NCBI RefSeq assembly: GCF_051622035.1
Contig: NC_135360.1
Coordinates: 7,316,001-7,380,000 of the forward strand
Length of the DNA stretch: 64,000 nucleotides
Origin: Arctopsyche grandis
Lineage: Eukaryota; Arthropoda; Insecta; Trichoptera; Hydropsychidae
Direction of reading: 5' to 3'
Shown here: piece by piece, positions 33,440 through 46,227 of the stretch
How the letters are laid out: every line of letters begins with the position of its first letter
Numbering within the stretch: the first letter of the stretch is position 1
The notes under the pieces: model-generated
Database searches by the model: none
What the model saw: only the letters and a program-made list of their open reading frames with translations
What the model was told of the DNA's origin: nothing
Position numbers and translations under genes: made by a program

Positions 33440-33995
33440 TCAGATTATAAAACAATTAGAACGATTCCTCATTCACACACAGCCTCACCATTTTCACTGG
33501 CGCCAGAAACCGCAATAGAATTCGCACTCTGCGAGAAGGGCGTGACGATGGAAAAGCGGAAGGTTCCATTGAAGAGAAAATGACGCGCAGGTATGCGTTC
33601 ACACGTACACGAGCGCACATGCGCGCTAGCATACCTCCGAGCCTCCGACCCTCCCCACACACCTAACCTCAAAAGGGATAGCGGGGAGCAAAGTGGGAGC
33701 AGAGGGGTGAGGGTTGGGGCAGTTGCGCGCGCACATCTGCACGAGGAACAGTCGCGGCGGGCGCGCCCCGCCAGCGACATCGACACCGACACCGACACCG
33801 ACTCCGACTCTGACTCCGACACCGACACCCACTTCATCGACGACTCTGACGCCCTCACGCACGCACGGGACGCAGCCTCAACCCTGCCGAAGACGACTCA
33901 CGTGAGACTACGCCCCATCACCTACCCCCCCCCCCCCTACCCCCTCCCCCTCCCCCTTTCATCCATATCGAATTCAAATGTGCATCGTGTATGAG
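33440..33995. promoter_or_regulatory. GC-rich, non-repetitive island
   Basis: GC- and CpG-rich in a very AT-rich window, with CGCGC steps, a GACACC/GACTCC run (33772-33832) and C-runs near 33928. The open frames on three reading registers come mostly from the simple repeat and skewed composition. A CAG|GTATGC donor-like site lies at 33589. It could be a promoter and first exon, but no coding start is supported. Confidence 0.3.
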
Positions 33996-34599
33996 TGTCA
34001 TAGACAAGATGATGATTGTGCCTCTTTCGGCCAACGCTCTTGTTTGTGTTTGAATTTTTATTTCTGCCGCTACTCGTTTGTTTCTTTTATTATATTTTCA
34101 TTTTCATCTCGTTGTAATGAGAGGTGAGCGATTCTATTATATAATGTAATGTCATTTTTGTGGATTTTTACGCTGATTAATTGGGCAGGGTGTCTCAAGG
34201 TGTGGAATGCGTTCGGTGTGAGCTTTTTTATGTATGTACATGTACTTTATGGTGTGACGGTTGTTGAAAATATTATATTTCAATGGTGGATTGTATACTT
34301 TTTAAGGATTTTATAAGTTACATATACATATTTAATGACAATATGTGAAAATTGTATATATCGTGTGAAAAAGAGGCGTGAAAATTGGGGCGCATTCGAT
34401 TTTGACAGTTCAAAACAAATGAATTTTCTTTTTTGGTAAAATATTATTCTTTTAATATGTTCAATTGTTTTGTCGATTTTTAATTTATTTTACGATTTGT
34501 TATATATTCTATTTTTATATGCATATTACTTTTCTGTTATTATTTCTCTCTAGCGGATTACCCACGCTAGGTTTATTCATACTAGCATTGTCCATACAA

Positions 34600-34860
34600 A
34601 AATCCCGCTCACAGAAAACCAATCTTATATATGTACATACATCTAAAACCGAAACGGCTTCTGTAATTCTTTTCTTATTGGCTGTCGTTAAAATCGTTTC
34701 TGATTGGCTAGATTGGTCAAAGACGTTTGTGATTGGTCGGTCGTTAAATAATACTATTTTTTTTTCGATTCAAATATTAATAAAAAGCAAATGAAGATTT
34801 TTTTTATGGTTTTCATTTAATTTCTATTTACAGTGTAGCACCACTAGTAGTAAAATAATA
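34600..34860 (+). mobile_element. Helitron-type fragment
   Basis: Shares the CCAAT-rich block with 29130-29273 (CTTATTGGCTG, CTGATTGGCTAGATTGG, GATTGGTCGGTCGTTAAATA). It ends with GTAGCACCACTAGT, a Helitron-like CTAG-T terminus near 34854. The 5' TC end is not clear. Confidence 0.5.
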
Positions 34861-35754
34861 AAAAAAAAACAATAAAAACGGTAATAGAAAACCACAGGCA
34901 ACACTAGTGTAGGTAATCCTCTTGTGGGAAATAAGCCGTTCTTACATAGTATATAGCATATGTACAAATAATATATGCCCATATTGTTCATACAACTTTG
35001 TTCAGTGGAAAGCTCGATTTTTCTTTATTTATTTGAACCTATTAATCACAGTTATTAACTTCATCTATTATATATTCGCCTTTTGAAACTTATTGTAGTA
35101 AAAAAATAATAGTTTCATTTCGTAGCTTGTGTGCGTGAATGGATTTTTAAATGAGTTTTTCCTGTAGTTTTCCGTAGGTGTTTTTTTAATATAACGTTTT
35201 CTTATATTGATTTTGGGATCCTTGTGTGAGCAATATTTATGTGAATGATAATCGTAAGGGCAATCCTTTTGTGGGGAATAATCATAGAATCGTTTACTGT
35301 TATCAATAGCATATACTTATGTATTTTTATTACAAGGTACATATTTATTAGGTTCAATTCGCAAATCGGTCTGACATTATTTCCTACATTCTTCCAATCG
35401 CTTTGAAACTTTGTCATTTTGCGAGGTTTGGCCGCCAATAGAGATTTCAATTGCTTCGGAAACGGAAAATACTGTTTTCCGTTTCAAATTTGAAAATGGT
35501 TTAGAATCGATGTCGCGTACAAACGTTGTCACGTTCAATTTCCCAATTGAAGATGAAAATTTCGAAAATTAATGAAAATTGAGTTTTATCCCGGGGTAAT
35601 TCAATAATGTAAATAGACGATTAATTCTACATGAAGACAAATTATGTTTGTTTTCAACTTATAATATTAACGTTGACAGTTTTTTTTTCAGCACTGTTCA
35701 CACTTTAATTAATTCATATCAATTCCAATACAGATTTACGCCAATCATCGACTA

Positions 35755-36140
35755 TTTAAATTTTTTAATCATATTCAAATAGTGGGTAATATGATGGTTT
35801 TTGCCAATTTTATGAGGAACCGTTTTAATATAAATTGGAAAACTCTGATAGGAAACGGTTGACTTGGAGTCACAAATATCTAAGTCTAACCAGCAGCTCT
35901 ACAGAAACACTCTCTGAAATCGAGGTCATGCATTAATGCAACCACAGAGCTATAATGCTGGCTTTTTTATTATTAAATAATTTTCAACAATGTGGAGTCA
36001 CAAATATCCAAGTCTGACTGTCAGTACTTCAGAAATACTCCGAATAATTTTTCTTCAATCGAGGTCATCCTAGGACTTGAACTCGGGAACCTCTCGGTGG
36101 TTAGCGTTAATCCAATCACAGAGCTATACTGCTGGCTTTT
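35755..36140 (-). repeat. Two SINE copies in tandem
   Basis: The first (35755-35966) has tail, core and a head with a damaged box B. The second (35990-36140) has only the 5' half with a good head (AGCAGTATAGCTCTGTG, GAGTTCAAGTCC). Both heads are followed by GCTGGCTTTTTTATTATTAA (35956 and 36130), so the second arose by a partial tandem duplication of about 174 bp. Confidence 0.7.
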
Positions 36141-37176
36141 TTATTATTAAATCATTTTCAACAATGTCTCGATTTATCAGATATAAAATTCGGTATTGGC
36201 CCTTTTAGAAGTACTTAAGTATGTATGTATGTATGTACGTACATGCTCAAATCACACGCAAACATGCGAATGACTATATTATACAATATATGCGAATCCC
36301 GCTCGCATACAAGGCGCCAGATTCGAAGTTAACAGAGTGGAACTAAACAAGCCAATACACACATTCTATTCATAACATTTGCATCTTATCGAACATACAT
36401 ATATATGTAGGTACATAGCTACATACAATCGTATGCTACAACGTACATAGCTCAGGAAAAGCTGTTCGAATCCACAAATCGTTCCACTTCCACAAACGTG
36501 CGTTTTTCTCAATCTTCGATACGAACGAACGTTTTTTTTTTTGCTTTCTTTCTCCAAACCGATAAAATCTACCGCATTATACTCATATATTCTTGCTTAT
36601 AATATGTATACGTATGTATATGCATAGTATATTCAGGTGTGGGGAAGGTAAGCTCGTGAGAATTTTAATAGTGGATTTTTCCTTACATAATTACTCTGTT
36701 TTGTGGTGTCGTAAATTTGTTTTATGATTCGGATTGCGAATTTTCGTCGTACATATGTATTTACGAACAATTTAAATTGTTCGATTTGATTTTGTGTGTG
36801 TTTTTCTTTCGTAAATAAAACGAGAAAAAATCGAAATCGTCTGTCGGCAGTTAGTATCTACAGGGAATGGGGATTTCAACGTCGAACCCTTCGGTGCCAG
36901 TCACCAAAAATTCAACCCTAAATTATTTATCACGAGTGCTTTTCGTAAGGATAGTGCGTATCCTCATTCAAGTGTTGGTTTTGTTTACATACATTTGTGC
37001 ACGCTGTTAATGTCTATTCATATTGGCACGGCACAGACCGGCTACTGCTAGTAAATAGCAGTATGAAAAGTATTCTTTGGTACATTGTAGATGTATTTGG
37101 ATTTTAAATTTATGTTTTATATTGGAACTGTATTACTTTACCGATGATTGAAAATATTTTATATTATATATGTATA

Positions 37177-37572
37177 CATATGTTACAGTGAAAATATATT
37201 TTCACCAATTCAAGCAGTGAAAATGTACCAAACAATGAATTCACAACGTTTAACGTTTAAATTTAGCCCTAACAAACAAATCTTAAAAGAATAGGGCCAA
37301 CCCTTACTTAACCTAGCCTATCCTAACCCTTAAATAATACCAACTCTATCTACATCTAATCTTAAATTAATCTACATCTAATCTTAAATTAATAAAACCA
37401 ACCCTGAAAATGTAACTGGTTATGATTACACTGAAACGTCAGTGAAAATATATTTTCACTTGAAATATAATTTCACTTAAAATATATTTTCACTTGAAAT
37501 ATAATTTCACTTAAAATATATTTTCACTTGAAATATAATTTCACTTAAAATATAATTTCACTGTGACATATG
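37177..37572. mobile_element. MITE with 22-bp inverted ends and a palindromic array
   Basis: Ends CATATGTTACAGTGAAAATA (37177) and, inverted, CATATGTCACAGTGAAATTA (37572). The right half is about four copies of a 34-bp unit made of TTTCACTTGAAATATAA and TTTCACTTAAAATATA, related to the terminal motif GTGAAAATATATTTTCAC. It is non-coding. Confidence 0.65.
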
Positions 37573-37639
37573 TATATAGATATATAGAGAGGCGAAAATA
37601 TTGACCGTGGCGTATTGTATTTTCATTATTGTATTCTAC

Positions 37640-37830
37640 GAAAAAGAGGTGGACAAAGGAAGTGCTGGGATGGTACTCGAAATTTAAGTGTAAATTATTA
37701 TAAATTTAAATTAATAACTCAAAAAAGAGCTTTAAAATTAAATTGAATAATTTAAGTCAAATTTAAAGGCTGGAAGAAAGATGGATGGACGAAATAACAA
37801 AAAAATGTACGGGGTGAGTATGGATTATAG
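37640..37830 (+). pseudogene. Possible RTE-like LINE fragment
   Basis: AAGAGGTGGACAAAGGAAG and GGTACTCGAAATTTAAG resemble the GGTGGACAAA and GGTACCCGAGA block of the RTE-like copies. GGAAGAAAGATGGATGGACG follows. It is short and decayed. Confidence 0.3.
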
Positions 37831-38969
37831 TTGCGCAAATGTGTGATGACGATTTTTGCGCCCTCAGATTTTTAAGCCCGGGACCGTCGCTCCCTTCGCA
37901 CGCCTCTGTGTATACGATTTAAGTATTCGACTCGTAATTCGGACTTGTCCTTGGTCTCCTGTCGCCCTTACACCATTTCATTCCCACATTGACTTGTTTT
38001 TCTTTAGTTGTTTTTGTCTGCTAGATTTCTATTTAGCGGGAACAACTGACTGTTGTAAGACACGTGGTAAGCGTGTTTATGGAACGACCTATCGTTTGAT
38101 CGCAATGTTAAGCAGAACATCAACTTTATAAGTACATGCACTCATCTGGGGTTGAAAACTAAATCCTACATGCATTTACATATGTGCATATGTATATGTA
38201 CATACATACATAATGACGTTGAATGTTTGATTGGGTATTATTATTATTATAGTGGAGTAAACTTGACCGGGCACGTGTGTGTGCAAGTTAATTGGGTTAT
38301 TTTCAATTTTACAAAACAGATGTTTTCAGGCATGTTTTCGAATCGTACGGAAAATATGTTCCCCCCCACCCCCACCCCACTCGTTTACAAATAGCACGAT
38401 TTCGTGACTTTGATAAACTTCGATTTACGTTGACCTCACCGAAGCCGAAAGAACTCGCCTTGAACGACACACACACACACACACGTACATATGTACAACG
38501 TAGTTATTACGTTTTACAGTCAACTTACGCTTTCGTATGTTTATTTTTAATTTAGAACGACAAATAAAACCGATAATTTTGTCAGTCGGAAAATTTTCCT
38601 CCCCAATTATCCACGAGGGTGTGTGTGTGTGTGTGTTTGTGTGAAAGTTTACCTTTTGAAATGTTAAGCTCGGCGACAACTTGTTGGCTTGTCCGTCATT
38701 CGGGAAATTGACGCGTTCGTGCCCACTCGTACATATCAACAGCGTTCAATCTAATTTAACCGTTAATATTTAAACGCGATTCGATTAAATTAATACGTGT
38801 CAACTCTGGTACGGATATATGTATATATGTACATATACTCGTATATCTGTATATGTATACGTATAAGGGTGGGTTCAAAGTAGAGGAGTTTCCGCTTGTA
38901 TAAAACTCTCTCTCTCTCTCTGTCAATCCGAGAACGGAGTTTGGTTAATTGGTAAGTGGCGTTTTTAAG

Positions 38970-39290
38970 TTAAGATAAAATTTGTAAACCGGAAGTAATA
39001 ATTTTTTTGAAAATAATATTTCAATATTTTATTTTGACCTTTTAAATTATTTCTATGTTCTTGACATTTTATGTTTATTTATTTTTCATTTTAGTTTTCC
39101 TACAATTTGTACTACTAAAACTTGTGACGAAAATGTTCTCATAGACGGTATTTGTGTATTTCTATGCAGTGTTATTAATGGTGTCAGAATTTTGTTTATG
39201 ATAGTTCTTATATTCTTCACATACGCAGATAAAGTCATGGACTTGTCACATCCGTTTTTTTTCTATCAAACTTTGATTTTTAATCTTCTT
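38970..39290 (+). repeat. Partial copy of the 306-bp repeat and the element's right end
   Basis: 38970-39090 matches part of the array unit (TTTGTAAACCGGAAGTA, TTATTTTGACCTTTTAAATT). 39195-39290 matches the right end of the 23930-26673 element and its continuation (TACGCAGATAAAGTCATGG, TTGTCACATCCG). Confidence 0.65.
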
Positions 39291-39556
39291 TTGGTGTCAC
39301 GTCAAATCACTCATGATCACAAATCACTCAAATCACGCGACAACTGGCTCACGTCCATTACACTCATAGATAAATCACTCACACGACAAATCACTCACGG
39401 TCATTACAATCACATATAAATCACTCACGGGAAAAACCACTCATGCGACATTACGCGCACGGAATTATTAAAATAGCGTACAAAAATAGCGTACATTTAT
39501 CTGTGAGTGTAATTTCGTGCACGTAACGCCGTTGAGTCCGTGAGTGATTTGTCGCG
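39291..39556. mobile_element. Insertion with 17-bp fold-back and AATCACTCA repeats
   Basis: Lies between two copies of TTCTTATATTC.TCACATACGCAGATAAAGT (39206 and 39564). CGACAAATCACTCACGG at 39384-39400 is exactly inverted at 39538-39554. The left half has at least five AATCACTCA or CACTCA units. It is non-coding. Confidence 0.55.
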
Positions 39557-39655
39557 GAACCGTTCTTATATTCGTCACATACGCAGATAAAGTCATGGGT
39601 TTGTCACATCCGTTTTTTTTTTATCAAACTTTGATTTTTAATCTTCTTATATATA
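39557..39655 (+). repeat. Second copy of the element right end
   Basis: CGTTCTTATATTCGTCACAT to AATCTTCTTATATA repeats 39200-39290 with only a few differences, so the two are a recent duplication around the insertion. Confidence 0.7.
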
Positions 39656-41072
39656 AAACGTGGACCTATAAATCAACTATACAGTATCGTTCGTACAATC
39701 CCTTATTATTATTATACATTTTTAATATTTTTTTATATATGTACATATATTGATATTGATTATTTTTATATGTATATTGATTATTTTTAACACCAATCGT
39801 CATATTACGAGACATCTCAATATAAATATGTACATATGAGATTATTTATTAATTTTCATTATGAAAAAAATTAAAACAAATATAAATTTTGTATAATTTT
39901 AAATAAAAACCGCGCAGTGAATTTTAACAGCAGTCTTTATTTTTATTTTTTATTAACTAATTTTGTAGATACAAAGTTTCGGTGCTATTTTTTGTTTTTG
40001 CTCTATAAAACCCTTAATCCCTTAATACGTTGAAAAAACTTCGAATCAAATCGGAAGTACGAGTGCGGCTGATAAGAGGCTAACTTTTATACTATAGTAT
40101 TACTATCATCATTTCGGGTTGGGGCGAGTGGGGGGGGGGGGGGGGGTGTTGTGCGTGTGTATATTTAGTCGAGAGCAAGGGTGGGGGGATGGGGGAGTGA
40201 GAATAGTGGGTTTCGGAAGTGTCGACTCAGACAATGCGTTGACATTCATACTGTTCCGGTTGGCCTTACCGGTTGCCGTTTATGAATCGGCGAACTAAAA
40301 ATCCAGGGGCGGCTCGCGAAAAAGGTCACTCCAACGGACATACATATACATGCATACATTCAGATGTAAATATTTTTCTTGAACTTTTGAGCTCGGCGAA
40401 ACGATTTTAAATGTCTCGTGTTACTTTCGCGATGTATTGTTCCTCACAAGTCGGTTCGGTGTTTTGCTCTGAGGTTTGTGTCGCTTGTTTTTGGTTTTCG
40501 ATATGTTCAGAATTTTAGTGGTCGGAAGTGCTTCCGTTCGTTAAATTGATTTTAATTTAATGACAGACTAGTCTATATTATATAGATTTTCTGTCAAGCC
40601 GATCATTCAGCTTTAGTCGATTTACCTGTGTTGAACTTTTTTTTGTTTGCGTATTTTATTTGAATGCTAGTTTATTCTTGTTCAATAATATAAAAGTGTA
40701 ATAAAAAGTAGATTTTTTTTATAAAATTTAAAAATTTAGATTTTTATAGTTTTTATTATAATTTATGGTAGTGAAAAAATGGACTTATATAATTATGTAA
40801 ACATGTTTGCGCTTTTATTTTTAAGTCCAAAATTATATTTTTTCAAGCCAAATGAAAACTGTTTTATCGATTTTTATCATATATCACTTTTTTCATTTAT
40901 ATTTTAATATATATTTAAATATTTTATTTGGCGGTATATATGGAATAGTACCTATGTATACTAAAAAAGATAATAAAAAACAATGTTTTGAATTGACGAG
41001 GTTTACTAATAGGGGTAACGATTGGATATGCTTTTTTTTTGTTCGTTTAATTTATTATAGTATTATTATTAC
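39656..41072. other. Stretch without a confident feature
   Basis: Mostly AT-rich. A G-run (40130-40147) and a GC-richer, low-repeat block lie at 40190-40520. I see no supported exon. Confidence 0.3.
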
Positions 41073-41135
41073 TTTATCTATGTACGTAGTAACAATAGAT
41101 GAAGTTTTGTGATCATGCGAAAATTCGAACTCGTT
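41073..41135 (+). repeat. Isolated left end of the 23930 element
   Basis: TACTTTATCTATGTACGTAG through ATGCGAAAATTCGAACTCG is essentially identical to 23929-23992, then stops abruptly. Confidence 0.75.
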
Positions 41136-42131
41136 TTTATATAAGAGTAATAAATGTAAATATTTAGTCAGAAAAAAGTGCATAATATGAAATGTGGGGC
41201 CCGTTGACATTCAGCGTATTTACATAAATTCGATAGATAAATAGATTTTTGAATATTTGATATGTCTACTTTTATTTGTTTTTGCTGACACTTGTTGCAT
41301 CTGTATGGTGTAAACTTGAATGAACTTTAAATTTAATATGTAATGTTAACATATTAACGTTCCCCGACAGTTTTAATATCGTGTTTACTTTGATAATATT
41401 ATTTTTAAATTAAGTTTTGATTAATTTCTCTTAGTACGTACGTATATTGCATCACGTCAACGTCAATCTACGCCTAGTATTAAAATCCGTCAAAGATGAC
41501 AGAAAACGATCCTTCTTTCGACTCTCTTCCTCGAGTAGTGATTGAATTTAAATTCGTATATTAAAAATATAGTTGTCGTGTACAGTTTTTTTATTTTATT
41601 TTTCATACACACATTATACGGTGTATTATTGATACATAAATGACGTATGTGTTCCAAATTCATTCGTCAAATTCAACCATATCGGAAAATATTGACATGC
41701 TATTATGTACTTTATCTATATATATTTTTTTTTTTAGGTTTTGTAGTTTAATAATGTGTAATTGTGTCTATTAAGTGATTTTTTCCGTTAAATTTTTAAT
41801 TTTTTCATTGTATTTTGTCTCAGTGTTCGCGATGGCCGTTTCTCTGACTCGCGGTGACGTGGCTCGATGTCGATTGCGCAGGAGTGGATCTGTTTGAGGA
41901 TGGACAAGTCAATGGCTGGGATCAAAGGCGATCGTCAAATAAGACACCTGCCCAAAAAAGGCCGGTGTGTTTCGCACTAGCGCCATCTATATACCAAAAA
42001 AACGTGAGTTTTATGCGGATGAATATCAAATATTTTTTTAAAAGTGGTCATTCACAGAGAGATTTATCGGTAGAATCTGATCTAGATAATCTGTGTATCT
42101 GTTGGCAGACGAGACCGATGAGAAACTGGTA

Positions 42132-42171
42132 CGGCAGACGAACCGTCTGCCGATTTATCTGCAGATAAATC
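42132..42171. repeat. Two abutting perfect hairpins
   Basis: CGGCAGACG/CGTCTGCCG (42132-42140 and 42144-42152, 3-base loop) is followed directly by the 20-bp palindrome GATTTATCTGCAGATAAATC (42152-42171). Related bases (AGAGATTTATCGG) about 75 bp upstream suggest the inner end of a small MITE. Confidence 0.7.
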
Positions 42172-43217
42172 TGTACATGGATTTCCATCTCAATGTCCAT
42201 TTCGTTGTGTTTTTTTATTAAGAACTTTGTGCCTTTTGTTGAATTCTCGTTAGACTCGGTTACGATAGCGATGGTGGAGTGATCTCGTAAACGCGAACTT
42301 TTACGCTCTTAAATCACAAATTAGACGAGTCGTATTTTTATTATGACAGTCGTAAATGTGTTAACGGCGAATGTGGATTTTATTAATCGTATGTGTTTTT
42401 GTTTGTGTGTATGTATTGTATCTATTATAGTTCACTTTTAGTCTCTGTTCAATTACGTGTGTGCTTTAATGATGATGCGTTTATTTTTCCTATGTAGTTT
42501 TATGTACGGGGTGTGGAAAAGTCTGAAATTTTGGTGTTAAAATAAATTTAGATTTTATTGAGCAATACTATGAAAATCTGACTAAAAACATTCAATTTTT
42601 AAATGTAACTAATATTCAAAAAGTCACCCAATACTTAAGATATTTTTTAACACCATGTACGTAGTTTGGTAATATGTATGTAGCTTATTTTATTTTGTTT
42701 TAAACACACAAAGTGTATGTTATTTGCATGCAAATTTAAAACTGTAAATTTAGACAGATAACAATCTGTTTTTAACCCATATTATTTACATCATATTAAT
42801 GCTGTTATGTACATATTTAATTCCTACGATTTTCTCTATTTACACAATAAAGGTTAATAATTTCGTATCGTTATCTATCGATCACAATTTATTTTTATAT
42901 GCAAAAAAAGGAATTATTTAATACAGACTGTTGTACGTATTTATGTATATCTACAGAACGAAACGTGTTGTTTTGAACACACGACAATTTTCAATTCTGA
43001 GCTTAAAGGGAAAAGAAAGAAAAAATGGAAATATAAAAAATAAAAGAGGTCACATCGGCTCTGCAGTATTATAGAAAAGTCACTTTTCCACGTCGAGAAA
43101 ATTGCTCCAATTTTCCGACGTCAAAAGTCCACCGCAGCGTTGACACAATTCGATATATATTTCGCCCACTGCAAAATTCTTATTAACGATTGTGCAACAT
43201 CCATTTTATATGCATTG

Positions 43218-43360
<143 letters not shown>

Positions 43361-44263
43361 TTTTTTTTTTTCAATTCATTATTTTGATTCAAAATGTTGA
43401 CTCACACTTATTACGACGATCATTTTAAATAATTTGAAATAATAGTATAAATTTGTCGGATTGAAGCTTTTACTGCGTCGCATTATAGCTTAGACCGCAT
43501 ACTTCAACGAGCAGGTGATCGCATACAATAACAGATAGATAGCCCCCCCCCCCCATTCAAATGTCAGAGAAGGGAGACAGCCACCTATCGGGCAAGATGT
43601 CATCCATTGTTATCGCAAAACAATACCTCGATTGTGTCGAATCGATCGCAATAAGTGTGATGATAATAATCAACAATAAGTTTGATATATGTACGTGTTT
43701 ATATCAAATATATTTTCTTAATTGGAAAACTGCGAACGTTCCGTTTCGTAAATTTTCATATTAACTTTATTACGAAAGGTCAATTATATTTTAGGTCGCC
43801 GCTATATAATACACAAATACACACAAATACGAAAAATGTACACGTAAATATATTTGTATATATGTATATATATATACACAGACAGACTGACGGACACACA
43901 TACGCGCGTATGGGGGTATTTTTCCGTGAAAAGTTTCATATCGATTTATATGTCACAAACAAAAGTTTACCGGGAAGCTTTCGAACGTGTTTGCGTCTTA
44001 TACTGTATGTATATTGAATAGCTTTATATGTGTAATAAACTTATGTACATGCATATATGTGTATATGTATGTACGTATGCACGTGAGTGTATGTCGTTCG
44101 GATGAAAATTGAAAAGTCTCGTGAAGAAGATGAAGATGAAGACGGTGGGAGTTTCAATATGTCGGATATATTTGTCTTTTATTATGTATGTACATGTATA
44201 CGTATGTAGGTAAGTGATGCTGGAAGATTGAGGTGAGTTCGTATGCTAGGACGGTTTATGTAA

Positions 44264-44269
44264 TGTGTT

Positions 44270-44301
<32 letters not shown>

Positions 44302-44306
44302 TGTAG
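44264..44306. repeat. ATGT microsatellite
   Basis: About ten ATGT units. Shorter ACATACATATGTATGT-type tracts are scattered over the whole window. Confidence 0.9.
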
Positions 44307-44529
44307 ATTTTGTGGTGCGTTTCTAGTTTTAAAATATTCAAGTTTCAATCAGGCGACAATTTGATTTTCGTGGGTTATTCATGTGGTTAAAGAACGGATT
44401 GGGTTTCGGTTTGATGTGCGTGGGTGTAAAGTTTGAATTGGTTTGTTGATGTGCTGGTATGAAACGAGATCGTCTATTATGTATGAATGCATGTTGTATA
44501 GTAGCTGTGCGAAAAGGGGTCAACTTGAA

Positions 44530-44925
44530 TGTTAAAATGACGACAAAGATTGTTATTACGCTGCACGAGTACGATTTGTAAATCTGGGTATTCACTTGCG
44601 AGCTGTAACTGTAACCGAGTGGATACAGTAGCACGCGGTAGGTGCGTACGTGCCGTTCTCGCCAACACAAGCCGAAATGCCACATTCCACAGTGCTCGTT
44701 CCGAGCTCGGGCTGATGAGTTGTCCAATCCGCTATTGTGCAAATAAACCGGTTCGAAATTTGTTGGAGGTTCGCCTCTTTGATTGACGAGGAGCTTAACT
44801 GCGAACCTTCTTTGATTCGTCGCAAAAACTGACACTCCGTGGCTTGCGGCACGTTTGCGAACCGATAAACGTCCACATCGGTTACTGTATCAACTCAGCT
44901 ACAGTTACAGCTTGTAAGTGAGTAT
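44530..44925. promoter_or_regulatory. GC-richer non-repetitive island
   Basis: Balanced composition with overlapping frames on both strands (165 and 94 codons minus, 78 plus) and no family motif. On the plus strand it ends ACAGCTTGTAAGTGAGT, a strong donor-like site at about 44913, so a 5' UTR exon on the plus strand is possible. This is only a hint. Confidence 0.25.
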
Positions 44926-45244
44926 TCGGCTAAATATTGCAATGTTCTTGGATTTTTTTTTGTTGCTTGGATTATTTTTACGTGGTTGCTTTTCACCCTC
45001 GGTTGACGAAGCTGGGATTTTAGTGCATTCCCCCCCCCCCTCCCTTCATTCCTTAGGATGAATTGAATGCGATTTTGTTTTTAAATGGAACAATTTTCTT
45101 AATTTTTTTTTTCGGAGGGGAAGGAATGTTTTGTATGATTCTGGAAATTTCTTAAATCTGAAAATTTCAAAAGTAGATACTCGTTTGTATGAGGGCACCC
45201 GGGCGAGTCGCGGAGATGGAATTAAGGGTAATGCGGGATGGAAT

Positions 45245-45267
45245 TAGGTTAGGTTAGGTTAGGTTTG
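45245..45267. repeat. Telomere-like TTAGG tract
   Basis: About three and a half units of TTAGG (GGTTAGGTTAGGTTAGG). It is too short to be a chromosome end. Confidence 0.75.
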
Positions 45268-45329
45268 GATTAGAGGTTATGATCGAGAAATCTCGTCACG
45301 ACATTTCTCGAGAATTCTCAAGAAATTTT

Positions 45330-45440
45330 GATTCTCATTTCTCGATAATATTTTATTGTGATATTTCGAGATTCTCATTTCCGGAGAATATTTTATTGTG
45401 AAAATTCGAGATTCTCGTTTCTCGATAAATCTTTTATTAG
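45330..45440. repeat. 40-bp tandem repeat
   Basis: Units start GATTCTC at 45330, 45370 and 45410, with the inner motif ATATTTTATTGTGA. Related CTCGAGAAATCTCG palindromes lie upstream. Confidence 0.85.
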
Positions 45441-45589
45441 AATCTTGAAAATATCGAGAATATTTTAAATATATCACTACATACTTAGTTTCAGTTCCGA
45501 TTCCCGATTCCTGTTTCAGTTCCGAATCCGATTAATTGTTATTATTCGTAATGTAACTTTATTTTAAATCATATCAATTTCTTTCCGAA

Positions 45590-45625
45590 ACCATCCGTTG
45601 AATTTTCAACGGGCATAAAACTAGT
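45590..45625 (+). mobile_element. Helitron-like 3' terminus
   Basis: A perfect 8-bp hairpin CCGTTGAA-TT-TTCAACGG is followed by GCATAAAA and CTAG before T. This is a textbook Helitron 3' layout. The upstream body is not defined. The same type ends at 607. Confidence 0.6.
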
Positions 45626-45626
45626 A

Positions 45627-45701
45627 ACGCAATAATCATATAATATTAATAACGCAATATTCATATAATATTAATAACGCAATATTCATATAATATTAAT
45701 A
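45627..45701. repeat. 25-bp tandem repeat directly after a Helitron end
   Basis: Three copies of a unit starting ACGCAATATTCATATAATAT, beginning two bases after the CTAG of the Helitron-like end. Confidence 0.85.
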
Positions 45702-46159
45702 ACGTATATTTATTCTGAAAGAATTATATACCTATTCAATATGCACACATGCTGATTGATATGTCACCCCCTCCCCCTCCACAAATAAATTCGCAATTTC
45801 ATATCATAAATAGTACATCAAAACTCCAGTCATAAATTTATTATGGATTCTTACTTCCGGTGCCATTTGAATGGACACATACACAAACATATGTATTCGT
45901 ATGTACACTATCGGTCACACGTGTTTGTTCGCATTATCCGGCGTGATTGATTCCACCGTGTGAAGACACGTGTCACATAACAATGGCCATCGTATCGATT
46001 ATCGCACGCGGGTCGGAGAGCGTCTCGATCGCTCGATTCGTAAGTTACGCCAAGGACGCAAAATGTGGAGCGGGTCGTCGTGTATTATGTGGGAGGGATG
46101 AAAAAAATTACGAACACCTCGATTATCCGGGTCGAAAGTCGTAAATCAAAATTTCACCC

Positions 46160-46173
46160 CCCCCCCTCCCTCC

Positions 46174-46223
<50 letters not shown>
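46160..46223. repeat. TC microsatellite
   Basis: A C-rich stretch (46157-46180) runs into a TC run of about 40 bp. The preceding 45880-46145 is GC-richer and non-repetitive, with no supported exon. Confidence 0.9.

Positions 46224-46227
<4 letters not shown>

Noticed and set aside
33469..33994. Asp-Thr/Ser-Asp repeat proteins of up to 133 codons
   Set aside because: Frames on several registers and both strands are all driven by a GACACC/GACTCC run and GC-rich composition. No start or splice evidence.
44338..44835. 165-codon minus-strand ORF
   Set aside because: No recognisable motif, overlapping frames on both strands, and the C-terminal half runs into low-complexity AT-rich DNA.
45245..45267. 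True telomere
   Set aside because: Only three to four units, with ordinary sequence on both sides.
45330..45701. CRISPR-like array
   Set aside because: The repeats are directly tandem with no unique spacers, in a eukaryotic genome.
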